From assembly GCA_023014485.1 (NCBI GenBank), contig JAJOZX010003306.1:406001-470000 (forward strand): a stretch of DNA of 64,000 bases. The letters run 5' to 3'. Below, one piece after another: positions 23,277 to 31,425 of the stretch. Made by a program: the position numbers and the translations under genes. Position 1 is the first letter of the stretch. Each line of letters begins with the position of its first letter. Origin of the DNA: Bathynomus jamesi (taxonomy: Eukaryota > Arthropoda > Malacostraca > Isopoda > Cirolanidae). The notes under the pieces are model-generated. The model saw only the letters and a list, made by a program, of their open reading frames with translations. It did no database searches and was not told the origin of the DNA.

Positions 23277-25054
23277 TTTTTACAAGCAGTTGTAAAATTG
23301 CATTCAGAAATTGTTTTCTTCCCAAGACGACATTTGCAAAAATATAGATTTCGACATCAAAGATTATGGATGGAAGCCACTCGTTCACTATCTCCAGCAA
23401 ATCAGTTGTAACGTCTTCCTGAGGAAACCATCAAAAGCGTCTTCGTTTCTGTAAGTCTAAGTAAATTCAAAATATTTAAATAACATTTGTACTTTTCTAA
23501 AAATTGGGTTTGGATTTTCATCATTTTGTGTTTTAAAAAGCGAAATGAATATTTTAAAAATATTTATTATCTTATGTTTCATAAGTGAAGATAAGTTATG
23601 AGAGGAGATATTTTGGTTTAAAAATCTCCGCGTAAAGTTCATATACAAGGATTGAAATAAACATAAAAACAGCTGATTATTAGAATGTGAAAAAGAAAAA
23701 TTGAATGATTTTAATAATAGAAACTCTTCATACTTCTTTATCCAAAAATAACTTATAAAGAATAAAAATATTTTTAATAGAAATTATGATACGAAATTAT
23801 TTTATTTCCTTCACAAAATATCGGCGCGGGTCAAAAGTGAGCCAAAGTAATACAAATTACTTAATAAACACTCCCAAAGTTTAATAACAGTTCATAGTTT
23901 TTGAAAGAAAATGAATATGAACGTGAGATGTACAGGGTGCGCCACAAAAATGTACCCGATTTCAAACTGAAATTACGGGATAACCATTCCAGATAAGATT
24001 GGACAACAAAATGCATTAAACAGTCAAAAGTCCAATTCATTTTTACCAAATAACCCTTTCTCTACAGGTTACAGGTTTAAAATGACTCAATTCATTTTAC
24101 AGGAAACAGTGTTTTGGTTTGCTCCTCAACGATAATGATTCTTTGTTGTAAATTTAATTGAACCATATTAAACCTGTAACCTTTAACTCTTTAACCTGCA
24201 ACAAAAAAAGGGAGGATTATTCAGTAAAAATTTGGCCTTTCTCTCTTCATTGCATTCTATTATTTAATCTTATCTGGTATGGTTATCCTGCAGTTTCAGT
24301 TTTAAATTGGGTACATTTTTGTGCTGCACCCTGTATATGCAATAATCAAAGTGTAATAATTAGAACAAAATGCATCGCACAATTGAAAGTTCAGAAGAGT
24401 ATGAGACATAAGTGAGTGAAGTGTATAATTACTTTGAGAAAATAGGGAAAATAAATCCATCAAAATAATATTAAAGAGATGAGCAAGAAAATAAGATTTA
24501 AAGTTGAGGTTGAGCACAAAGAAAATTATAAGAATAATTAATTATTTATTTGTAGCGTTAACGTGGTCTCTTTGTTATGACGTCATATCTTTGAATGGTG
24601 ACATACAATAAATGAATCTCCAGAATAGAAGCAAATAAAAACGGTGATCTGAAATGCGGAAAAGAATGAAAAAAGAGCATGTAAGACTAACTTTTATTTA
24701 TTTACTTAATTAATTGTATATAAAAATGTCATTTTTTTATGTTTATTCAACCTACTTCAGTGAGAACAACAGCAAGTATAATTCTGCACAAGCAGTGGAT
24801 GAAGTTGCCACCAGTCTTTTTCACACAAAACAAGAATCTAACCCATGGTTGTTCGTGGATTTAGAAGTTCCTCACTTTATCTGGGAAATCAGAGTTACAC
24901 TTCGGGAAGTTTCCAGATCCAGCGGAATAAAGGTAAGAGTGCCACTTTGAAGAATAAATTAGAATATGATGGTTTCTCTCCTGGAAAATAGCATCCAAAA
25001 ATAAAATGTTCCTTTCTTTAAAAGACACTATAAAAATGGTATATTCACATATTT

Positions 25055-25143
<89 letters not shown>

Positions 25144-25145
25144 TG

Positions 25146-25188
<43 letters not shown>

Positions 25189-28100
25189 ACATATATATCA
25201 CCACTTCTGAAAAATTGCCTTCTAACCCCTTGTCTAACTCAGAGTAATTTTAATAGAAAATTCAAAACACTTCTCAAAGTTTAAAGATTATCCTGACTTA
25301 GTTAATCTTCCAAGGCATATTCACCAAGTCTACATTATTTTTCCGGTCTCCGCTGAGGCCAATTTATCTAATGTTAATAGTCCCACATATAATCTAACTA
25401 AATGGCTTTCTCATTGTATATCTCCATTTATTGGGAGTATTTGTGGATCCCACATTCTTCTGATTTTATTAACAAAGTTTGTAATATAGACTTGTTAAAT
25501 AAGCGTCTGATTACACCGGGTAACAAAATTTGAAAAACTTTCTGTTTATTGTGATTTTTCTGTCGTTTCTTTATGATTTCGGGGCGCTGATTCCAAAAAT
25601 GATATAGGTTTTGCTCTATCATCAACCGTTTCAAAAATATAGGTTATCACACTTTTCATGTGGCAAAGTATATAAAGAAGGCTAACAAATATTTTCTGAA
25701 AATAAAAACACCATTGGAAATTAATGTTTATTGAGCCAAAATTGTTTGACAAAGACAAAATGGTGCAAAGGATATAATATATATCATGAGGAGAACCGAT
25801 AAGAGAATAACAAGCCTCGTTATGCAGTGTGCGTTCCTTAAAATGCACTGAAGAACGCGACTTCCACGTATGAACATTCTTATCCTTTCTGATCAGCGAC
25901 CATACGTAGTCTCCCATCATGGAAGCATCCCAATGGCCCTGGTACCTTTTCTCCATCGTTTGAATATCTTGATGGAATCTTTCGCCATGTTCTTCACTCA
26001 TATCGCCCAGGTTATCACGAAAAAAGTCTAGATGTGAATGCAGATAGTGTAATTTTAAAGACATACGGCACCTCATTTTGCCATAACACTTAATCAAGTT
26101 TGACACTAACTCCTTATAGTTTGGTGCTTTATGGTTACCTAAAAACCCACGAACCACATCACGGAAAGCACACGAAGCCTCTTTTTCGATCGGAGCCATC
26201 TTGGCTTCAAGGTTCTTTGAATTCAATAGCGCCTTGACTTGTGGTCCTACAAAGATGCCAGCCTTGACTTTGGCCTCAGAGAGTTTAGGGAACATGACTC
26301 GAATCTGTTGGAAAACTTCCCCTCCAAAATCTAACGCAGTTACAAACTGCTTAATTAGACCCAACTTAATATGGAGAGGTGGTAGCAGAACTATGTCAGG
26401 CTTCACAAGAGGTTCCCTGAGTACATTATACTTTCCTGGTTGCAGTCCTTCACGTGGAGGCCGCTGAACTGTTTTATAGTGCTCAGTTGAAGCCCTGCTA
26501 TCCCACAGGCAAGGAAAACATGAATATTTAGGAAACCCTCCTTTAAACCTAACAGGAAACCAATCATTTTGAAATCACCACACACGTCCCAGTTATATTG
26601 TTCATACCTGATTTGAGTGAGCAGTTGTTTGACATTTTCATAGTCCTCTTTCATTTGAACAGAATGTGCAACTGGTATAGATGGATATTTGTTCCCATTG
26701 TGGAGTAGAACAGCTTTTAAACTCCGAGTTGAACTGTCAATAAACAGGCGCCACTCTGAGGGTATATGTGTTAACCCAATAGCTGTGAATAGACCATTAA
26801 CCTCGCTGCAATAACAGAGAGAGCCATTGATATCGTAGAACCTTGCAAACTCTTCATGCCGCTTTCGGTATACAATGCTCTTGCAGTCTTCTCCAAGCAA
26901 ATTCCACTCTTTGAGTCTGGAGGTCAGAAGCTCAGACCCTGATTTCGTCAGACCCAAATCTCTAATTATGTCGTCCAATTCCCTCCGATTTGGAAAGTGA
27001 GGGTTTGTACTGAAAGTTACTGTATATTCTTCATCATGACTGTCCTCACCAACCGACATCTCAGATGAGCTAGCTGCATCCTCATTTTCAACCTGCAAAG
27101 CAAAGAAACAAAATATAGGCATAGCTCTATATGTAGAAGAGCATCAACACTAAGAAAAATCGACACATAATGACCCACAGTCTGTAAATACAGAAGGTAA
27201 AGTAATGGATAGATACCTGTTCTGGTGGACGTGGTATTGGAAGACCTTCGCCATGTGGTACAAGAGCTATGGACGACGCTATGCTTGGATACTGAAGAGT
27301 CGGCCTTCCTTTAACTTTCCTGTACTTAGAAACATCTACCATGCAGTAGTAGCAATCGTTGTGGTGGCTCTTTGGTTCTCTCCATATTCTGGGTACCGCA
27401 AAGGGCATTGCCTTGCGTACTCCCCGCAGCCACCCTTCAAGTGTGGAGCGGCAGCTTCCACAGATCACATGGGGTGCCCAGGGCTTATCTTGGTCACCCA
27501 TAGGCATACCAAAATAGAGCCGATACGCGATCCAGAACTTGGTGCCTTTCACAATCTTGTGCGATACTTGCTTGGGGCCTATGTAATACCCACAAACGTA
27601 GCAGAATATATCCGGCGAGTGTTTACAAGCTCTAGTTGCCATTCTCTTTACCAAACTGTACTACATTAATCATAACCTGCAGATATAGAGAGAAGAGTTA
27701 TTAAATCTGCAACAGATTACAGATTGCAGAAAAAAGATGTATTCACAACACTGAAATAATGTTCGCAATAAAAAAGGATCGATAACACTCAAATCGTCAG
27801 CACAGAGAAGCACAGAAACACAGTACTTCAGTGCTGGTAACCATCAGACAAACAACCTGCTTTCTTTGTGTGCTCACACTTACTGACTTCTCAGACTCTG
27901 CGCTCTTCTTTATATAACACAGTGGAAGTTTCGGGCAATTTCTAGAGCAAGAAACTGTCAACGAACATCCGGATTGTTCTCAACAATTCCTGATTATTCT
28001 GATATTGCTGCGCCCATAATAACATTATACTGGTAAAGCATGAAAAAATGGATTATCTCTGAAACCATTCATGATACACACAAACCAAGGCCAGATTTGG

Positions 28101-29164
28101 ACTCAGAGCCACACAAATGCATATAAAAACATAAAAAATTCTACATAAACAGAATCAGTGTTACACAGCGTTATAGGATGTCCACAAAGTTCCTTTAGAT
28201 GAAAAACAAGGGCAACATACAGATATGCTGTAATTTCACTGCAAAGGGACTTTGTGGCCACTCTGTATATTACTTTATTTTAACATAGAAACTGATGAAA
28301 ATTATTATTATTGCTATGTTTAAACAATGACTTTCGACTTGTGACTTCATTCATAACTGTAAAATATAAATGTTGCTAATTATTATTGAATAAATTGTTT
28401 TCTTCGCAAATATCCAAATCTCCTTCACTGTTCTAATAAAAATATGTAAATACAATGCGTTACATTGTGGCCAAAGTCGTAACACCACTTCCTGTCGATC
28501 AACGAAGTTAAGCGACACTGGATCTGGTTGGTGGTTGGTTGGGAGATCGTCCTTTGCGTTCAGATTATGTAGACTCGTGGTTCGGGTTCTACGTGGAGTT
28601 GAAGGTCTCCTCCATCACATAACCTTAGATGTTGCAAACGAAGTTAAAGTCTAGGGTTGCCAGATTTTGTCCTGCAGATTGCGGGACAAAAAATTTTCTG
28701 TTTTTTTTAAGACCAATTTTTTTTTCAAATTGAAACTAGAGGTCTTCAACGGTTACAACAAACAAAATTAGAAATTTTTCTTAATACAATGCTTAATAAT
28801 GCTTGATTTTTTTATCAAATGCAGGGCTGTCCCGCAGAATGCAACCCTAAGTTAAACAACCCTATCAAACAAGCAATGTAAATGCCAATTCTTTTCCCAT
28901 TTGAAATTCCAATACTCAAAAACGGTTTTATTTAATTTTTTTCAGATATACTTGGCGAATAATGTAACCTTTGACCAAAACGGCAAACCTGATGTGAAAA
29001 CGCTTCCAGTGTTTGCTGCCCAGGTTGGCACCTCTGTCTTCTTGACAATGAAGCTTACACAACCTGGAGGAATGTGTGGTCGCTACGTCATTGTTGTCAG
29101 AGAAACTGAAAAAGAGTATCTGATACTCTTTGAACTTCAAGGAACTGGATTTGCTCTCAAATAA
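14341..29164 (+). CDS. Secreted coiled-coil protein with C-terminal F5/8 type C (fucolectin-like) domain, 7 exons
   Basis: Predicted exons: 14341-14443, 14731-14898, 15069-15128, 22549-22701, 23327-23450, 24761-24932, 28946-29164. All boundaries are GT-AG, phases match throughout (1,1,1,1,2,0), and the total is 999 nt, giving 332 residues plus stop. Residues 1 to about 28 are a hydrophobic signal peptide starting MQLYNLSLSFQV. Residues 35-160 are polar with coiled-coil-like stretches, for example ALVSELRSEVEGLQSSFEKE. Residues about 190-332 match the F5/8 type C fold: NVFLRKPSKASSF, a strand with NPWLFVDLEVPHF, and MCGRYVIVV. Such domains bind sugars or membranes. Secreted forms act in invertebrate immunity and haemolymph clotting, so a secreted lectin or adhesion role is inferred, not shown. 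The gene is the only clear host gene here, and its large introns are full of transposons. Confidence 0.82.
14731..14898 (+). CDS. Exon 2 of the lectin-like gene
   Basis: Acceptor TGTATTCCAG, donor GTAAGT, phase 1 in and out. Encodes SLLEIVSNKMTDAHSKLDLL, a likely start of a coiled coil, then a basic and polar segment. Confidence 0.8.
15069..15128 (+). CDS. Exon 3 of the lectin-like gene (60 nt)
   Basis: Small exon between TCTCAACAG and GTAAAAT, phase 1 in and out, coding for a Ser/Pro-rich linker (SSPSLLPTNVPS). The following intron is 7.4 kb and full of repeats. Confidence 0.72.
15171..15199. repeat. Short perfect hairpin in intron 3
   Basis: CCTTTCCCTACAT and its complement are separated by 3 bases, starting about 43 bases after the exon 3 donor. 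It could form a stem in the transcript; no function known. Confidence 0.5.
15785..15912 (-). ncRNA. Hammerhead-ribozyme-like motif in a Penelope-type tail
   Basis: On the minus strand the order is CTGACGA (conserved core CUGANGA, at about 15889-15895), then GTGT...ACAC able to form stem II, then GAAA (second core box, about 15869). Downstream follows ATTCATTTCACGTG and a (TA)n array. Penelope-like retroelements are known to carry such ribozymes. Stem III looks weak here, so activity is doubtful. Related tail sequence (without the core) occurs at 36565-36630 and 45470-45525. Confidence 0.45.
16020..17049. other. AT-rich intronic DNA without a recognised feature
   Basis: Part of intron 3 of the lectin-like gene. 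Apart from an (AAT)n array at about 16722-16748 I see no gene, exon or terminal repeat. Confidence 0.6.
17600..18635 (-). promoter_or_regulatory. Promoter-like GC-rich segment with a downstream splice donor
   Basis: On the minus strand, CCTATAAATCTCTC at about 18630 is TATA-like. It is followed about 30 bases later by CT-rich sequence and a GC-rich transcribed-looking stretch (to about 18100). An excellent donor ACAAGGTGAGTTTTC lies at about 17601-17615. It resembles an LTR or retroelement 5' leader, or a captured first exon. Open frames inside (for example 18330-18578) show no recognised protein. Identity is uncertain. Confidence 0.35.
18634..18746. repeat. Two diverged tandem units of about 55 bp
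   Basis: GGACGCAAAGTTTCGCGGG and AGACGCTAGCTTTCGCGGG begin two similar units that each end with AAGCGTC and ATTGTT. They lie immediately upstream of the TATA-like element of the minus-strand promoter-like segment, where enhancer repeats of an LTR would be. Confidence 0.6.
18863..18934. repeat. (TA)n microsatellite
   Basis: Uninterrupted TA array next to the left target duplication of the hAT element. Frames reading through it (IYIYIY) are not genes. Confidence 0.97.
18943..20236 (+). mobile_element. hAT element with hexamer-repeat subterminal regions
   Basis: Ends TAGTGATGTAG (left) and CTACATCACTA (right), flanked by a perfect 8-bp duplication CTCTATAT (18935-18942, 20237-20244). Both ends carry tandem CATCCG hexamers and their complement (18957-19045 and 20148-20226). 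It carries the C-terminal part of a hAT transposase and is truncated internally. Confidence 0.9.
19190..19711 (+). pseudogene. hAT transposase C-terminal part with dimerisation domain
   Basis: Open frame from about 19187, with ATYLDPRYKAKLFS (the conserved end of the RNase H-like core) through a Ser/Thr-rich linker to the hAT dimerisation domain: NPISWW, YPYLSKLARKHLACPPTNVP, SERLFSSAGLIYDEKRNRL, end at 19711. The N-terminal BED finger and the first catalytic residues are missing. Normal members have 550-700 residues; about 170 remain. The part that remains is uninterrupted. Confidence 0.88.
20283..20810. mobile_element. 528-bp fold-back MITE (8-bp duplication)
   Basis: Termini GGCGCACCTAAAGCA and TGCTTTAGGTGCGCC with perfect duplication GTAATATT (20275-20282, 20811-20818). 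It interrupts the right arm of the 17050-20960 element: the left arm shows the uninterrupted sequence. The interior has several AACCGGGCC and ACTTAACC-type blocks in inverted order and a poly(T) run at about 20640. No gene. Confidence 0.9.
20969..21870. other. Intronic DNA without a recognised gene
   Basis: A 98-codon minus-strand frame (21202-21498) begins MKLNKLLRNYIFIVG but matches nothing I know, and no exon boundaries support it. Confidence 0.5.
21876..21921. repeat. (TA)n microsatellite
   Basis: Simple array in intron 3 of the lectin-like gene. Confidence 0.97.
21958..22425. ncRNA. Inverted pair of hammerhead-like Penelope tails
   Basis: Left copy (minus strand, about 21958-22060) and right copy (plus strand, about 22340-22425) are inverted repeats of about 90 bp around a 280-bp AT-rich middle. 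Each reads CACTGAAGATGGCCCCTGA, where CTGAAGA fits the hammerhead core CUGANGA. The second core box is GAAA in the left copy (GACCGAAAC) and mutated to AAAA in the right copy (GACCAAAAC). TTTGGCCAATAA and TTGTGTCTCTTGTC-like tails follow. Self-cleavage of the left copy is plausible; the right copy is probably dead. Confidence 0.5.
22427..22507. repeat. (TA)n(CA)n(TA)n microsatellite
   Basis: Compound array 42 bases upstream of exon 4 of the lectin-like gene, in reach of the branch-point and polypyrimidine region. Confidence 0.97.
22549..22701 (+). CDS. Exon 4 of the lectin-like gene: coiled coil
   Basis: Acceptor TTTCTTTCAG, donor GTTTGT, phase 1 in and out. The heptad-like pattern VSELRSEVEGLQSSFEKE is followed by KELEQSIRQL. 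It could mediate oligomerisation. Confidence 0.8.
23183..23272. repeat. (TA)n(GA)n microsatellite
   Basis: Compound array ending 54 bases before exon 5. Confidence 0.97.
23327..23450 (+). CDS. Exon 5 of the lectin-like gene: start of the F5/8C domain
   Basis: Polypyrimidine acceptor TTTTCTTCCCAAG and consensus donor GTAAGT; phase 1 in, phase 2 out. After an acidic linker (DFDIKDYGW) it encodes CNVFLRKPSKASSF, which aligns with the conserved first strand of fucolectins (N-x-A-x-x-K-P-x-x-x-S-S). Confidence 0.78.
23933..24333. mobile_element. 401-bp mariner-type MITE in intron 5
   Basis: Ends CAGGGTGCGCCACAAAAATG and CATTTTTGTGCTGCACCCTG, flanked by TA at 23931-23932 and 24334-24335. Subterminal sequences are also inverted (AACTGAAA, TAACCATTCCAGATAAGATT). 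No coding sequence. Confidence 0.85.
24761..24932 (+). CDS. Exon 6 of the lectin-like gene: core of the F5/8C domain
   Basis: Acceptor CCTACTTCAG, donor GTAAGA; phase 2 in, phase 0 out. Encodes the hallmark order Y-N-S-A-x-x-A-V-D then NPWLFVDLEVPHFIWEIRV, the central F5/8C block. Confidence 0.85.
25058..25198. repeat. (CA)n(TA)n(TG)n(TA)n compound microsatellite
   Basis: Long array in intron 6, directly before the Penelope-like fragment. (TA)n next to Penelope-like sequence recurs at 15764 and 22427. Confidence 0.95.
25200..25512 (+). pseudogene. Penelope-like reverse transcriptase fragment
   Basis: Reading the plus strand in shifted frames: LPRHIHQVYIIFPVSAEANL, then NVNSPTYNLTKWLSHCISPF, then SSDFINKVCNIDLLNKRL-like sequence. 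The order (IYGLPKIHK region, then I-x-x-x-x-x-NSPTYxLxKxL, then xSxDFIxK) is characteristic of Penelope-like retroelement reverse transcriptases. About 100 residues remain, with two or more frameshifts. Confidence 0.7.
25546..27654 (-). CDS. Transposon-type protein of an unnamed arthropod family, two exons, antisense in intron 6
   Basis: Exon 1 (27217-27654) encodes Cys pairs CYVCGYY and CGSC, then CYYCMVDVSKY, a probable zinc-binding head. A 124-nt intron follows (27093-27216; donor GTATCT, acceptor TTTGCTTTGCAG, phase 0). Exon 2 continues with an acidic start (ENEDAASSSEMSVGEDSHDE), then IGLTHIPSEWRLFIDSSTRS, then LLPPLHIKLGLIKQFVTALD, KVKAGIFVGPQVKALL and GERFHQDIQTMEKRYQG. I know this order from repetitive, often unannotated arthropod and cnidarian proteins and take it as a DNA-transposon or domesticated-transposon ORF. 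One frameshift near 26540 breaks it. Degenerate end-like sequences (ACACCGGGTAACA at 25514; TGTTACACAGCGT ending at about 28172) may be its terminal repeats. Catalytic residues are not known to me. Confidence 0.6.
28174..28268. mobile_element. Short mariner-type MITE remnant
   Basis: GGATGTCCACAAAGTTCCTTT at the left (about 28176) is inverted at the right (AAAGGGACTTTGTGGCCACTC), near TA dinucleotides. Under 100 bp, no coding sequence. Confidence 0.5.
28466..28570 (+). pseudogene. 5S-rRNA-derived sequence (5S pseudogene or SINE3-type head)
   Basis: ACGAAGTTAAGC with flanks matches the conserved A-box region of 5S rRNA, and CTGGTTGGTGGTTGGTTGGG matches its C-box region. Spacing between them fits 5S rRNA. 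The upstream GTGGCCAAAGTCGTAACACC aligns with the 5' part. It is single, diverged and followed by unrelated sequence, so it is not a functional 5S gene. A SINE head is possible. Confidence 0.7.
28946..29164 (+). CDS. Exon 7 of the lectin-like gene: end of the F5/8C domain
   Basis: Acceptor TTTTTTTCAG in phase 0; open to TAA at 29162-29164. Contains GTSVFLTMKL and GGMCGRYVIVV, matching the last strands of the fold. AATAAA overlaps the stop codon (29159-29164) and could serve in polyadenylation. Confidence 0.82.
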   Translation: MYLANNVTFDQNGKPDVKTLPVFAAQVGTSVFLTMKLTQPGGMCGRYVIVVRETEKEYLILFELQGTGFALK

Positions 29165-29196
29165 AGTAGATACATTAGTATTCAGAAAAGCTATTT

Positions 29197-29831
29197 GGAT
29201 CACCTGAAGATCAGGGCCCCTAGCCTTCTTTAGTTAACCTTAAAATAGAGCCAGGATGTTCAGGCAAAATGCCATAAATGCCTTTTTTTTGCCTATTTTT
29301 GCGTTTACAGGAAAAAGCGCCTTTTTCGTCATGAAGTGCCTAATTGGCCTTTCATCCATTATTTTCTAGTATTATTCCATTAGAGTCCCAAAGTATGCCT
29401 ATCAGTTTCTATTATATGTTCCAGTTTTATATATACTGTATATGATATATTACACATAAACGATGCTATATAACAGAAAATGAGCGTGCATAATAGTATT
29501 TCATAATAAACATTTTTTGAAATTTAAATCCTTGTCATTATTGTGTAATGAACATTTTCAAGCATATTTATAAATGCCTTGTTTAGGGGTTTACTGCCTA
29601 TTTTGAATGTTTATTTTGCCTATTTGCCTGCCTTTTTAAAGATTTTTAATGCCTAAACATCCGGGCTCTACATATAAGGCTAACTAACGAAAATATCACG
29701 ACTTAACCTAACCAATCATTAGGTCAACTGTACGCCCTTGATGAGTGGTTAGGTTAAGTCGTGATATTTTCGTTAGTTAGCCTTATAAGGCTAACTAACG
29801 AAGGCTGGGGGCCCTGATCTTCAGGTGATCC
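29197..29831. mobile_element. hAT-type MITE (family B) carrying a nested MITE
   Basis: Ends GGATCACCTGAAGATCAGGG and its complement with perfect duplication AGCTATTT (29189-29196, 29832-29839). Related to the 30572-30774 element. Inside, about 29247-29672, lies a second palindromic insertion with ends TAGAGCCAGGATGTTCAGGC and TGCCTAAACATCCGGGCTCT. Confidence 0.88.
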
Positions 29832-29839
29832 AGCTATTT

Positions 29840-30563
29840 TATTAAAAGTAGCATATACAAATGAGTATTTCAAATGTAAGTGAGTTTAGAATGTTTTTTG
29901 TTCATCTTGGTTTTAAAAGCAATTTAGTTACGAAACTTGTGTGATTAGGTTACATTGTTGTATTCCAATTGGGAAGAGTGAGAAGCTGCTTTTTCTTTAT
30001 TATGGTATATACTCACATATAAATAGACATTTAGACTAATTTATCCTGCATCATAGGTATAGTGATAAGAGCTTATCACATCATCTCTTGACCAAATATA
30101 ATGTCATAAACTAACGCTAAATTATTATTGCACAAAGACAAAGAAAGTATTTAAGCGCTCATTATAATTAAAATATTTGCTGTTTAAGAATGTCCTGCCA
30201 TCCCATCAATATTATTGTAACCCATTGCGCATCATGCTCAAAGCATTTTTGATGAAGGAGGGAAATGTTTTATAAAATTCTGTTTTAAATTAAATTTTCC
30301 GAAAATTTTGAGGAATCCGTTTTTAAATTTAATTCTTAGGAAGTTTGTGATACTTCGTTATGGAAATTTTTACTTATATAAAATCTGTTCGTGTGTTGGT
30401 AAAATTAAAGAAAATTTCATGCTGTTTTCTCTCTTTACCTACGAAAGGCTGGCTTTCGCGTTAGCTCGCGGGGCAGAACACCACACTCACAAATGCATGT
30501 TCTTAATTGCCTTATCCATAATTAGATGGAGGCTCGACAGCGTCCCTTCTGCTGCTCTATATT
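29840..30563. other. No recognised gene
   Basis: AT-rich DNA downstream of the lectin-like gene. A short frame at 30308-30565 has no recognised match. Confidence 0.5.
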
Positions 30564-30571
30564 GATATTAC

Positions 30572-30774
30572 GGATCAAGTAAAGATAAGCACCCCCAGCC
30601 TTCTTTAATTAGCCTTATAAGGCTAACTAACGAAAATATCACGACCTAACCTAACCAATCGTCAAGGGCGTACAGTTGACTTAACGATTGGTTAGGTTAG
30701 GTTGTGATATTTTCGTTAGTTAGCCTTGTAAGGCTAATTAAAGAAGGCTGGGGGTGCTTATCTTTACTTGATCC
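30572..30774. mobile_element. 203-bp hAT-type MITE (family B)
   Basis: Nearly a full palindrome. Ends GGATCAAGTAAAGATAAGC and its complement; perfect duplication GATATTAC (30564-30571, 30775-30782). The interior has GACCTAACCTAACCAATCGT and its complement. Confidence 0.92.
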
Positions 30775-30784
30775 GATATTACTT

Positions 30785-30860
30785 TTGGGTCCCTAATAGC
30801 TCAGTAGTTTCGATGTCGGGCACTAAGGGCGAGGCTCTGAGTTCTCTCCCTCCTCCTGGC
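30785..30860 (+). repeat. tRNA-like fragment (SINE head candidate)
   Basis: TAATAGCTCAGTAGTTTCGATG resembles a tRNA D-arm with A box (TAGCTCAGTNG), and CTGAGTTCTCTCCC about 45 bases on is a weak B box. It is not a complete cloverleaf. CT-rich sequence follows. Confidence 0.3.
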
Positions 30861-31287
30861 ATTGCGTAGCATTGGGTCGGCCACTCTCTCTCCCTGTTTC
30901 TGCTGAGGCTCAGGTGATTCTTGGGTCACACTAGTAGTATGATGGCAAAATGGGAGAGGAATTTGGGGTGCTTTGAATCCTGCCCCTGGAGGGGCCCCCT
31001 GAAGGTCTTCACCTTCGTTATGAGGGCCCCGCCTTACTTAAGTTCTTAACCCATTTATGGGGTCTCACCGTCCTTAATGAAGGGCATTTGGCCCTTGAGG
31101 GGCCCCTTGCGGGCCCCCTCCTCCTTGGGAAAAAAAGATCTCGTCATCACCTTCCTTCAGAAAAAAAAAAAAGATTCGTCTTCATCTTCCTTCAAAAAAA
31201 TAAATTTAAAAAATTAAAATTTAAAAATTTAATAAATGCAAAAAACTTCACTTTTTTTTTTTCTACGTGAAGGTCAAAATATGAAAA

Positions 31288-31425
31288 TAAAAACCCACTC
31301 TAACAGACAGAGTTTATTTCCACAACAGTTTCGACGCCCACTGGCATCCTCCAGGAGGATGCCAGTGAGCGTCGAAACTGTTGTGGAAATAAACTCTGTC
31401 TATTAGAGTGGGTTTTTATTTTCAT
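31288..31425. repeat. Near-perfect 138-bp palindrome
   Basis: Arms of about 69 bp meet at CATCCTCCAGGAGGATG. Each arm ends GTCGAAACTGTTGTGG, then AATAAACTCTGTCT and GTGGGTTTTTATTTT. The other large-repeat arm (about 46080) lacks it, so it is a later insertion. The GTCGAAAC box resembles the second hammerhead core, but no intact CUGANGA precedes it. Confidence 0.8.

Noticed and set aside
27205..27669. 154-codon plus-strand frame beginning MDRYLFWWTWYWKTF
   Set aside because: Antisense to exon 1 of the transposon-type gene, which has family matches and a good splice donor; the plus-strand frame has neither.
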